Source: Pseudomonadota bacterium
GTDB taxonomy: Bacteria; Pseudomonadota; Gammaproteobacteria; Steroidobacterales; Steroidobacteraceae
Assembly (NCBI GenBank): GCA_021826035.1
Contig: JAKBBE010000073.1
Span: forward strand, 1 to 12,862
Length of the DNA: 12,862 nt
Reading direction: 5' to 3'
The notes beneath the pieces were generated by a model. The model was not told the DNA's origin and ran no database searches. It saw only the letters and a list, made by a program, of their open reading frames with translations. A program made the translations under genes and the position numbers. Shown piece after piece: positions 6,895 through 12,862 of the stretch (its first letter is position 1; every line of letters begins with the position of its first letter).

Positions 6895-6906
6895 GCGTTA
6901 TGCTCG
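6895..6906 (+). promoter_or_regulatory. Candidate -10 region for the sixA gene
   Basis: GCGTTATGCTCG contains TATGCT (6899-6904), a four-of-six match to the -10 hexamer, in the divergent region between the methyltransferase and sixA. No convincing -35 is seen at 17 bp. The same GCGTTA--CTCG frame occurs upstream of the YheT gene on the other strand. Confidence 0.3.
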
Positions 6907-6945
6907 GTTCGCGGGCCCAACAGCCGGGCCGAACCAGGTGACCCC

Positions 6946-7002
6946 ATGCACACGCCCCCTCCGCCTCATTGGAGCCGCACACGGCGAGGCACTGCGGCGT
7001 GA
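6946..7002 (+). CDS. Possible 18-aa proline-rich leader ORF
   Basis: ATG at 6946 opens an 18-residue frame, MHTPPPPHWSRTRRGTAA, ending in TGA at 7000-7002. AGGTGA at 6936-6941 is a plausible ribosome site four bases upstream. The stop overlaps the sixA GTG in GTGA, the arrangement seen in translationally coupled genes. Four consecutive prolines are a classic ribosome-stalling sequence relieved by EF-P. The same frame stays open well upstream of the ATG, so it could be chance in GC-rich DNA. I record it as a candidate only. Confidence 0.28.
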   Translation: MHTPPPPHWSRTRRGTAA

Positions 7003-7481
7003 AGACCCTGATCCTATTGCGGCACGCCAAGTCCGACCATCCGCCCGGGCTCTCGGACCGGGACCGCCCGCTCGCCGCACGCGGCACGCTCGATGCGCCG
7101 CGCATGGGCCAACGGCTGCACGCGCGTGGCATCCGGATCGATAGGCTGATCTCGAGCCCGGCGGCACGTGCGCTCGCAACCGCACGACTCGTGGCCGCAG
7201 CGCTCGAGTACCCGCCGCGACGCATCAGGGTGGACGAGCGGCTCTATCCCGGGGATCTCGCCCAGCTGCTCGGCGTCATCCGCGCCCTCGAGGAGAGCGC
7301 ACTTCAGGTGATGTTGGTGGCGCACAACCCGGGCCTCAGCGAGCTGGCGCAGCGGTGCGCGGCCCAGATCACACACCTGCCCACGTGTGCCGCGGCCGTG
7401 CTCGAGTACGATGGAGCGTGGGGTGAGTTCGCCGCAACCGGGTTGTCGCGCGTGACGCTCGAGACGCCGAAACGGAACTAG
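6999..7481 (+). CDS. sixA: Phosphohistidine phosphatase SixA
   Basis: A 160-aa histidine phosphatase of the SixA branch, the usual family length. The catalytic motif LLRHAKSD gives Arg8 and the phospho-accepting His9. SSPAARALATA (52-62) supplies the second arginine region, and MLVAHNP gives His109. In E. coli, SixA removes phosphate from histidine phosphocarrier proteins, notably NPr of the nitrogen-related PTS; which partner applies here is unknown. I chose the GTG at 6999 because MKTLILLRHAKS is the standard SixA start and GAGG at 6986-6989 precedes it; a TTG at 6969 would add ten atypical residues. The protein is cytoplasmic. Its TAG overlaps the TAG of the opposing glycosyltransferase gene in the four bases CTAG, so the two genes meet tail to tail with no spacer. 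Confidence 0.92.
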   Translation: MKTLILLRHAKSDHPPGLSDRDRPLAARGTLDAPRMGQRLHARGIRIDRLISSPAARALATARLVAAALEYPPRRIRVDERLYPGDLAQLLGVIRALEESALQVMLVAHNPGLSELAQRCAAQITHLPTCAAAVLEYDGAWGEFAATGLSRVTLETPKRN

Positions 7482-8635
7482 GCCGGCCTGCACAGCGCTC
7501 GATACAGCTCGGCGAGGCGGGCGGCCATGCTGGCCGAAGACCAGCCGCGCGCGTACGTACCGGCCTGATCGCTCAGTGTGCTGCGCAGGTCCGCGTCGCG
7601 CAGCACCTGCACCACCGCGGCGGCGAAGGGCGGCTCGCGCTCCTCGGCGATCAGCGCACCGCACGCCGGCGCGAGAATCGACTTCGTGCCCAAGTGCGCC
7701 GTGGACACGACCGCACAGCCCTGGGCGAGTGCCTCGAGCAGAACCAGCCCCTGCGTCTCGGTGCGTGAGGCGAACACGAACACCGACGCGGCCGCGTAAC
7801 AGTCGAGCAGTGCGGTGTTGCGGTCGAGATAACCGACGAACCGGACGTCCTCCGTCAGGCCGAGCTGCTCGACGAGCTTGCGCAACGCCTCGCGCGCCGG
7901 CCCCTCGCCGGCAATGATCAGCATGGCCTCGGGAACGGACTGGCGCACGCGGGCAAAGACGCGGACCAGAAAATCGATGTTCTTCTCATGCGCGACTCGA
8001 CCGACGTAGGTCACGAGCGGTCGATGCGCCGGCAGCTGCGCGAGCGCTCGAAAGCGCGGCGCGTTGCCCGGTTGAAAGCGGTCCGCGGGCAACCCGGTCG
8101 GGATGACGTGCACGGGGGTCTCCACCCCATAGTCGCGCAGCACCTGACGCAGCGGCTGCGACGGGGCGACCAGCGCCTGCACGTCGGAGCATTGAGAGCG
8201 GGTGAAGGCGCGCGCCAGCGTGCGCCCCACGGTCCGCGGCAGCACCGGCACGTAGTGATGCAGGTACTCCTCGAAGAATGTGTGGTAGGTGGCCAGACAC
8301 GGAACGCGGCGGCGGCGCGCGGTGCGCACTCCCGCGTAGTGGGCCACGAACGGGGTGTGCACATGGACCAGATCGAACGGTTCGCGCTCGAGCTCGGCGA
8401 GCGTGCGGCACAGCGCGCCCCAGCGCATCCGCCGATCCTCCGGGTCGCCGGGCACCTTGCTGCTGGCGACGCGGACCACCGCCTGCTCCGCGCTCGCAGC
8501 TTCGCCCGTATAGCGCGGCGCCACGAGAACCGTCTCGACGCCGAGACGTTCGAGGTCGGCGCGAAAAGTGGCGATGGAAGTCGACACGCCGTTGACGCGC
8601 GGGAAGAAGACGTCGGAGACGAACAGCACTCGCAT
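7478..8635 (-). CDS. GT4 glycosyltransferase, glycolipid-synthase-like
   Basis: A 385-aa GT-B enzyme of glycosyltransferase family 4. The N-domain opens with MRVLFVSDVFFPRVNGVSTSI, the acceptor-side glycine loop, and carries LVHVHTPF and TYHTFFEEYLHHYVP. The last resembles the membrane- and lipid-acceptor region of bacterial diacylglycerol glucosyltransferases such as alMGS. The C-domain has YVGRVAHEKN (Arg213 and Lys218, binding the nucleotide-sugar phosphates) and the EX7E motif with Glu293 and Glu301 in RTETQGLVLLEALAQG. It would transfer a sugar from a nucleotide donor to a lipid acceptor at the cytoplasmic membrane face; diacylglycerol is my best guess, while another lipid or a mannosyl acceptor is possible. 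The ATG at 8635 overlaps the stop of the PAP2 gene by one base (TGATG) and has no Shine-Dalgarno of its own, indicating coupling. No transmembrane segment is visible. Confidence 0.9.
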   Translation of the reverse strand: MRVLFVSDVFFPRVNGVSTSIATFRADLERLGVETVLVAPRYTGEAASAEQAVVRVASSKVPGDPEDRRMRWGALCRTLAELEREPFDLVHVHTPFVAHYAGVRTARRRRVPCLATYHTFFEEYLHHYVPVLPRTVGRTLARAFTRSQCSDVQALVAPSQPLRQVLRDYGVETPVHVIPTGLPADRFQPGNAPRFRALAQLPAHRPLVTYVGRVAHEKNIDFLVRVFARVRQSVPEAMLIIAGEGPAREALRKLVEQLGLTEDVRFVGYLDRNTALLDCYAAASVFVFASRTETQGLVLLEALAQGCAVVSTAHLGTKSILAPACGALIAEEREPPFAAAVVQVLRDADLRSTLSDQAGTYARGWSSASMAARLAELYRALCRPA

Positions 8636-9174
8636 CAGGCGAGCGACACGCCCACCAGGCCGAGCGCCAGCCCGATGACCGCACCGGCAAGGACGTCCGT
8701 CGGATAGTGCAGGCCGAGCACGGTCCGCGATCCGGCGATGAGCAGCGTCAGCGGGATCAGCACCCAGCCGAGGGCCGGGAAATGCACGGTCGCCTGCACC
8801 GTGAAGCACACGGCATACAGCGTGTGTCCCGAGGGAAAGCTGTATCGATCCAGTGGCGCCATGGCCAGATCGATGTTCGCGTGGGTCATGAAGGGCCGCT
8901 CGCGCACCAGCGTGTGCTTGAGCCCCTTGTAGAGCCCCAGGCCGGCGATGCCGGTCAGGGCCATCACCAGCGCCGGCGCGACGGCGGTCCGGCCGTAGAG
9001 CAGGGGCAGGGTCAGAATCACCACGTACCAGATCAGCCCGTCGCCGAGTCGGCTGGCGATCTGGAAGATGCGCCGGGGCAGCGCAAACGCCGCACCCCGG
9101 TTCAACCGGCGACACAACGCGTATTCGGCGGCATCCGCGCGCGCGATCCACTCGGAGAGGGCGGGTGCTTTCAT
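8635..9174 (-). CDS. PAP2 superfamily membrane phosphatase
   Basis: A 179-aa integral membrane phosphatase with all three PAP2 signatures: K86-x6-R93-P94 (KHTLVRERP), P114-S-G-H117 (FPSGHTLY), and S149-R150-x5-H156-x3-D160 (SRTVLGLHYPTD). His117 and His156 would be the general acid and nucleophile, with Asp160 assisting. Hydrophobic stretches at about 47-60, 64-82, 118-134, 137-148 and 161-178 fit the expected helices. Substrates of the family include phosphatidic acid, phosphatidylglycerophosphate and undecaprenyl pyrophosphate; sequence alone does not choose. Overlap with the glycosyltransferase gene favours a role in supplying its lipid acceptor, for example dephosphorylating phosphatidic acid. 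ATG at 9174 with only a weak GGAT upstream. It is divergent from the YdbH-like gene across 87 bp, which must hold both promoters. Confidence 0.93.
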   Translation of the reverse strand: MKAPALSEWIARADAAEYALCRRLNRGAAFALPRRIFQIASRLGDGLIWYVVILTLPLLYGRTAVAPALVMALTGIAGLGLYKGLKHTLVRERPFMTHANIDLAMAPLDRYSFPSGHTLYAVCFTVQATVHFPALGWVLIPLTLLIAGSRTVLGLHYPTDVLAGAVIGLALGLVGVSLA

Positions 9175-9261
9175 TGCGGCATCCGGGCGTGCACTATGCA
9201 GGTGCGAAATGGCTCGCCCGTGCAGGATCTGCGGCCACGACGTCCGCATGATGACAGTTTC

Positions 9262-11340
9262 GTGAAGATTTCGTTGCAGAGGGCATGCTGGGCGCTCGGA
9301 CCGCTGGCGGCCGCCCTGGCGGTGCCGGCACATGCCGTCGACCAGGTCACGCTCACCGTATCGAGGCTGCAGACACCGCAGGCGCAGGTGCGTGGGGCGC
9401 AGGTGGTGATGCGCCTGGGGTCGGGAGGCCTCTCGGGCAGTCTGCGGGCCGCCTCGGTGCAGCTGACCCGCCCGGGCGCCCCGCCGCTGCACGGTGCCGT
9501 ACTGCACTGCGCCACGGTCAGCCTCAGCGGACCGTATGCGTGCCGCGGCGGCCAGTTTGCGCTCCGAGCCGGCGCGTTCGGCGCGGTGCACGGGGACCTC
9601 GCGACGAGCTACGACGCCCGGACAGGCGCACTCACCGTCAGCGCCGCCCGCGTCGGGCTCGCGCACGGCGAGCTGCGCCTCGTGGCCGCGCTGCGCCCGG
9701 GCCGGTGGCAGGTGCGGATGAGCGCCACGGGGGTACAGCTCGCCGAAGCCGTACGCCTGGCGCACCCGTGGTTCACTCTGCCGTCGGGCGATTCGCTCAG
9801 CGGGCCGGTGAGTCTGGCGCTGCGCGCGGCCAATCGTCCGGCCCTGCATGCGCGCATCCGCCTGCGCAGTGGGGATCTGAACTTCAGCAATGCCGCGGGC
9901 ACGGTCGTCTCGCAGCACGTGGCGGCGGCCCTGCACGGCGCCGTCACGGAACGCGGCGGCGCGCTGAGCGGTACTCTCGTGCTCGCCGGCTCACGCGGAG
10001 AGGCGCTCGCCGGTCCGCTGTATCTGGATCTGGCGGCCCATCCGCTCGCGCTGCACGTCACGGCCGCCCGGCGCGGGGCCGGCGTGCTCGAGATTTCACG
10101 CCTCACGCTGCATGAGCGCGGCGTCATCGATGCGGACGTGACGGCGCAGCTGGCGCTCACCCCCCGGCCGACGCTGATTGACGCGCAGGTGCAGCTCGCC
10201 CGGCTCGCCTTCCCGGGCGCCTATGCCAGCTTCATGCAAATGACCCTGGCCTCCGGCCCGCTCGGCTCGCTACGCACCCGAGGCTGGGCGAGCGGATCAC
10301 TGCGCCTGCGTGCCGGACACATCGAGCGCATCGACGCGCTGCTGCACGGCATCGGCTTCAGCGATCCCACCGCGAGCCTGTCGATTGCCGGCCTCAACGG
10401 CGCCATCCACTGGGCGTCCGCCTCCGGCGTGGCGGTGGCGCACTCGCAGCTCAGCTGGCAGCACATCGGCCTGTACGGCCTCGCCGGCGGCGCGACGCAC
10501 CTGACCTTCCTCACCTGGAGTCGCAACTTCGCACTGCTCGGCGGCAACGTGCGCGTGCCGGTGTTCGATGGCGCGATCCTCATCCATACGCTGGTGGGGC
10601 GCAATCTCGGCACGCCGCATGCGCAATTCGATTTCAATGCCGACCTGACCCCGATCAGCATGCCGGTCATGTGCAAGGCCTTTGGCTGGCCGATCATGAA
10701 CGGGCATCTGTTCGCCCACATCCCCCTGGTGCAGTACCGCCATCACGTACTGAAGTTCAACGGCAACCTGGTCGCACATGTGTTCGACGGCGTGATCACC
10801 GGCAGCCACATCCGCCTCGACGATCCGCTCGGACAGTGGCCGCAGCTGTATGCCGATGTTGCGGCACGGGCGCTGGATCTGGGCATGGTGACCCATACGT
10901 TCGCGTTCGGCTCGATGACCGGACGGATCGATGCGGACATCACCGGACTGAAACTGTTCGACTGGTCGCCGGTGGCGTTCGATGCGCGCATCTACACCAT
11001 GCCCGGCGACCACTCGAGCCACCTGATCAGCCAGAAGGCCGTCACGCGCATCGCCGGCCTCGGCGGCGGCGGGAGCGAGGTCGCCGCCGCGCTCGAATCC
11101 GGCGTCTTGCAGTTCTTCAAGACCTTCCACTACCGGCGCCTGGCCATCGGCTGCCGTCTGCGCAATGAGGTCTGCCACATGTCCGGGGTCGGCCCGGCGG
11201 ACGACGGTGGATACTACCTGGTGCAAGGCAGTTGGATTCCGCGTCTGGACATCATCGGCAACGTCCAGCGGGTCAACTGGCCGCAGATGCTCGAGCAGAT
11301 CACGCAGGGCATCAGCCACGGCGGCATGAAGATGAATTGA
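9262..11340 (+). CDS. ydbH: YdbH-like AsmA-family periplasmic protein
   Basis: A 692-aa exported protein rich in alternating beta-strand sequence throughout, as in AsmA-like lipid-transport proteins. The C-terminal ~150 residues carry the conserved block I associate with YdbH: ITGLKLFDWSP, a GLGGGG turn near residue 600, LQFFKTFHYRRLAIGCRLRN with Cys631 and Cys638, GGYYLVQGSW, and PRLDIIGNVQRVNWPQML. In E. coli, YdbH (about 880 aa) works with YhdP and TamB in moving phospholipids between the membranes and bridges to the outer membrane with the lipoprotein YnbE. The GTG at 9262 is preferred because it opens a textbook signal peptide: basic KISLQR, a hydrophobic core to about residue 20, and cleavage after AHA at 25. 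An in-frame ATG at 9196 would add 22 polar residues. Whether the hydrophobic segment is cleaved or kept as an inner-membrane anchor is uncertain. A DUF1318 lipoprotein gene follows. Confidence 0.82.
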   Translation: MKISLQRACWALGPLAAALAVPAHAVDQVTLTVSRLQTPQAQVRGAQVVMRLGSGGLSGSLRAASVQLTRPGAPPLHGAVLHCATVSLSGPYACRGGQFALRAGAFGAVHGDLATSYDARTGALTVSAARVGLAHGELRLVAALRPGRWQVRMSATGVQLAEAVRLAHPWFTLPSGDSLSGPVSLALRAANRPALHARIRLRSGDLNFSNAAGTVVSQHVAAALHGAVTERGGALSGTLVLAGSRGEALAGPLYLDLAAHPLALHVTAARRGAGVLEISRLTLHERGVIDADVTAQLALTPRPTLIDAQVQLARLAFPGAYASFMQMTLASGPLGSLRTRGWASGSLRLRAGHIERIDALLHGIGFSDPTASLSIAGLNGAIHWASASGVAVAHSQLSWQHIGLYGLAGGATHLTFLTWSRNFALLGGNVRVPVFDGAILIHTLVGRNLGTPHAQFDFNADLTPISMPVMCKAFGWPIMNGHLFAHIPLVQYRHHVLKFNGNLVAHVFDGVITGSHIRLDDPLGQWPQLYADVAARALDLGMVTHTFAFGSMTGRIDADITGLKLFDWSPVAFDARIYTMPGDHSSHLISQKAVTRIAGLGGGGSEVAAALESGVLQFFKTFHYRRLAIGCRLRNEVCHMSGVGPADDGGYYLVQGSWIPRLDIIGNVQRVNWPQMLEQITQGISHGGMKMN

Positions 11341-11354
11341 GCCCGTCCGGGCGG

Positions 11355-11360
11355 TAAAAT
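11355..11360 (+). promoter_or_regulatory. Candidate -10 element upstream of the DUF1318 gene
   Basis: TAAAAT, a five-of-six match to the -10 consensus, lies in GCGGTAAAATGCGC just past the YdbH stop. Transcription would begin near 11367, leaving a ~90-nt leader. The -35 region is unconvincing: TTGAGC at 11337 is only 12 bp away. If real, the lipoprotein gene has its own promoter in addition to read-through from the gene upstream. Confidence 0.35.
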
Positions 11361-11456
11361 GCGCACCACGCGGGGGTTTCCGCCGCGGCCGCTTGGCCCA
11401 GACCTTATGCAGCGTCACGTGCCAGAATATCCGCACGGTTCCATCGGAGAACGTCC

Positions 11457-12149
11457 ATGCGATTAGCAACCCATCCCGCACCGCTCGAGCGCGCCTCGGC
11501 GCGCACCGCCCGCCTCGCTCTGATCCTCGCCGCGGCCGCGGCGCTCGCCAGCTGCGTCACGGTGAATGTGTATTTCCCGGCCGCCGCCGCCCAGAAGGCC
11601 GCCGATAAGATCATCCGCGCCGTCACCGGCAGCAACGGCAACGCAGCGCCACCGCCGGCCAGCCCGCAGAGCACCCCGTCGGCGGCGCCCCCGACCGCGG
11701 CCACCGTTCGTGCGCCGCACGGCGGATCGATCCTCGAGGCTCTGGCGGGCCGGCTGGTGATGGCGCTCGTGCCGGCGGCGCATGCGGCCGGACAGGCCGA
11801 CCTCGACATCTCGACCCCGCAGATCCGCGCCATCGTCGCGGCCATGCATCAGCGCTTCGCGCAGCTCAAGCCGTACTTTCACGACGGCGTGATCGGCATC
11901 ACCGCTGAAGGGGTCATCGCGATCCGCGACCAGAGCAGTGTCCCGCTGATGCAGCGGGCGCAGCTGGCGCACCTGGTGGCGCAGCAGAACCAGGATCTGT
12001 CGCAGCTGTACACGCAGATTGCCGATGCCAACGGCCATCCGGCCTGGGCCGGCAACATCCGCAGCACCTTCGCCAGCCGCTGGATCGCGCATGCCAAGCA
12101 GAACGGCTGGTACTACCGCGACAGCGGCGGCACCTGGGTCAAGGGCTGA
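11457..12149 (+). CDS. ydbL: DUF1318 (YdbL-like) lipoprotein with YnbE-like N-terminus
   Basis: A 230-aa predicted outer-membrane lipoprotein. The signal sequence ends in the lipobox LASC, with lipidated Cys33 and Val at +2, so there is no inner-membrane retention Asp. Residues 34-41 (VTVNVYFP) form a short beta-strand, then a helix AAAAQKAADKIIRAV. Residues ~59-88 are a Pro/Ala/Ser linker. Residues ~92-110 read like a second signal peptide ending VPAAHA. Residues ~115-230 are the DUF1318 domain, ending with ANGHPAWAGNIRSTF and GWYYRDSGGTWVKG, similar to the GQWVKK ending of E. coli YdbL. YdbL is a periplasmic helper of the YdbH-YnbE bridge. Here no separate ynbE lies between the two genes (116-bp gap), and this protein may fill both roles. 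The ATG at 11457 has GGAG at 11446-11449 with a 7-base spacer. Confidence 0.85.
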   Translation: MRLATHPAPLERASARTARLALILAAAAALASCVTVNVYFPAAAAQKAADKIIRAVTGSNGNAAPPPASPQSTPSAAPPTAATVRAPHGGSILEALAGRLVMALVPAAHAAGQADLDISTPQIRAIVAAMHQRFAQLKPYFHDGVIGITAEGVIAIRDQSSVPLMQRAQLAHLVAQQNQDLSQLYTQIADANGHPAWAGNIRSTFASRWIAHAKQNGWYYRDSGGTWVKG

Positions 12150-12154
12150 GAGCG

Positions 12155-12193
12155 GTGCGGCGGCGGCTCCCGGCACGGGGACCGCCGCCGCAC
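12155..12193. terminator. Bidirectional terminator hairpin
   Basis: GTGCGGCGGCGG (12155-12166) and CCGCCGCCGCAC (12182-12193) form a perfect 12-bp GC-rich stem around a 15-base loop that can itself pair partly (TCCC with GGGA). It fills the 48-bp gap between two convergent genes, the DUF1318 lipoprotein and the ABC permease, so it serves both strands. There is no U-tract on either side. Confidence 0.65.
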
Positions 12194-12197
12194 TGAC

Positions 12198-12862
12198 TCA
12201 TTCGCGGATCCCGGAACTGCGATCGAGCATCAGGACGGCGGTCGAGAACAGCGTCAGAATGGCGATGACCATGATCGTGAACGCGACCACGACCGGGACG
12301 TCAGATACCCCGAGGAATCCGAAGCGGAATGCGTTGACCATGTAGAGGATCGGGTCGACGAGCGAGAGGTGCTGCGCCCAGGCCGGCAGCTGAGCGATCG
12401 AGTAGAACACCCCGCCGAGGTAGATCAGCGGGGTCAGCACGAAGTTCGGGATGACGCTGATCTGATCGAAGTTCTTGGCGAACATCGCGTTGAGGAATCC
12501 ACCGAGCGCGAAGGTCATCGAGGTCATCGCAGCGGCCGCCACCACGATCACCGGATGCGTGACCGGCAGGTGCGTGAAGAACAGCGTGACGATGCTGACC
12601 AGCAGACCGACCATGGCGCCGCGCAGCAATCCGCCGGCGACGTAACCTGAGACGATGATCCAGCTCGGCAGCGGCGAGACGAGCAGCTCCTCGATGTGCT
12701 TGCCGAATTTCGCGCCAAAGAACGACGAGACGACGTTGTTGTATGAATTGAGGATCACCGCCTGCATGATCAGCCCGGGCGCGATGTACGTCATGTAGCT
12801 GATGCCGTTCATCGGCCCGAGACGACTGCCGATCACGGCCCCGAAGATCAGGAAGTACAGCG
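12198..12862 (-). CDS. yadH: ABC-2 type permease, YadH-like (5' end cut off)
   Basis: The visible 220 or so residues run from the window edge (reading LYFLIFGAVIGSRLG) to TGA at 12200-12198; YadH proteins are about 256 aa, so roughly 35 N-terminal residues are missing. Diagnostic stretches are YIAPGLIMQAVILNSYNNV, SSFFGAKF followed by IEELLVSPLPSW, GYVAGGLLRG, FAKNFDQISVIPNFVLTPLI with YLGGVFYS, and DPILYMVNAFRFGFLG. At least five hydrophobic membrane segments are visible. It is the membrane subunit of a two-gene ABC exporter; the ATPase (YadG-like) is expected just upstream, beyond the window end. The substrate of YadGH is not established. It converges on the DUF1318 gene with the hairpin at 12155-12193 between them. 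Confidence 0.92.
   Translation of the reverse strand, partial: LYFLIFGAVIGSRLGPMNGISYMTYIAPGLIMQAVILNSYNNVVSSFFGAKFGKHIEELLVSPLPSWIIVSGYVAGGLLRGAMVGLLVSIVTLFFTHLPVTHPVIVVAAAAMTSMTFALGGFLNAMFAKNFDQISVIPNFVLTPLIYLGGVFYSIAQLPAWAQHLSLVDPILYMVNAFRFGFLGVSDVPVVVAFTIMVIAILTLFSTAVLMLDRSSGIRE

Noticed and set aside
6906..6935. GGTTCG ... CGAACC inverted repeat upstream of sixA as a riboswitch or operator
   Set aside because: Only six pairs with no continuation inward; easily random at this GC content.
8707..9261. Upstream extension of the YdbH-like reading frame, including ATG at 9196
   Set aside because: It runs antisense through the PAP2 gene, and GTG at 9262 opens a standard signal peptide. The ATG at 9196 remains a weaker alternative.
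11341..11352. GCCCG-TC-CGGGC hairpin right after the YdbH stop, as a terminator
   Set aside because: The loop is only two bases and there is no U-tract; AAAA follows in the -10-like TAAAAT. The nearby imperfect stem at about 11370-11388 is also weak.
11359..11466. 35-codon ORF from the ATG in TAAAATG to a TAG inside the DUF1318 gene; considered as a missing ynbE
   Set aside because: It has no signal peptide or lipobox, no ribosome site, and is Pro/Arg-rich, so it is not a YnbE-like lipoprotein.
10297..11481. Minus-strand open frame of 394 codons opposite the YdbH-like gene
   Set aside because: Antisense to the conserved YdbH C-terminal block; Asp/Gln/Arg-rich shadow composition and no domain.
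1..12862. Defence island, prophage or integrated element
   Set aside because: No integrase, transposase, phage, toxin-antitoxin or restriction gene is visible, and codon use looks uniform. All large genes have housekeeping or envelope-type assignments.
1..12862. tRNA, rRNA or known small RNA genes
   Set aside because: No cloverleaf or rRNA-like sequence was recognised by eye; a covariance-model scan was not possible here.

Overview
The window is high-GC bacterial chromosome with tightly packed genes. No mobile-element gene, CRISPR array, tRNA or rRNA is visible. The gene set fits a Gammaproteobacterium, and some details resemble Xanthomonadales/Nevskiales-type lineages: YheT-type hydrolase, SixA, YadH-type ABC-2 permease, YdbH/YdbL envelope proteins, a DUF924 protein and an M16 peptidase pair. 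That placement is from memory of protein families, not from a search.

Layout, left to right. (1) 1-1969, plus strand: the 3' end of a DUF924 protein, a GcvA-like LysR regulator, and a small exported TPR-like protein with its own promoter-like sequence. (2) 1970-2232: three same-orientation copies of a ~63-bp hairpin repeat with a conserved C7TC loop. The last copy runs into the end of the next gene. (3) 2205-6797, minus strand: a class I methyltransferase, a YheT-type alpha/beta hydrolase, then a translationally coupled M16 pair in which the first subunit keeps the zinc site and the second has lost it. (4) 6999-7481, plus strand: a SixA-type phosphohistidine phosphatase, possibly preceded by a proline-rich leader ORF. 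(5) 7478-9174, minus strand: a PAP2 phosphatase coupled to a GT4 glycosyltransferase of the glycolipid-synthase type. (6) 9262-12149, plus strand, divergent from PAP2: a YdbH-like AsmA-family periplasmic protein and a DUF1318 (YdbL) lipoprotein. A bidirectional terminator hairpin follows. (7) 12198-end, minus strand: a YadH-like ABC-2 permease cut by the window edge.

The most coherent functional block is 7478-12149. Its two minus-strand genes could dephosphorylate phosphatidic acid and glycosylate the resulting diacylglycerol. The two plus-strand genes belong to the YdbH-YnbE-YdbL pathway for phospholipid movement between inner and outer membranes. The DUF1318 protein here looks like a fusion of the YnbE lipoprotein and YdbL: it has a lipobox, a short beta-strand segment, a Pro/Ala linker, what looks like a buried second signal peptide, and then the YdbL domain.

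The strongest non-coding signal is the hairpin repeat family at 1971-2232. No complete novel defence or mobile system was found.
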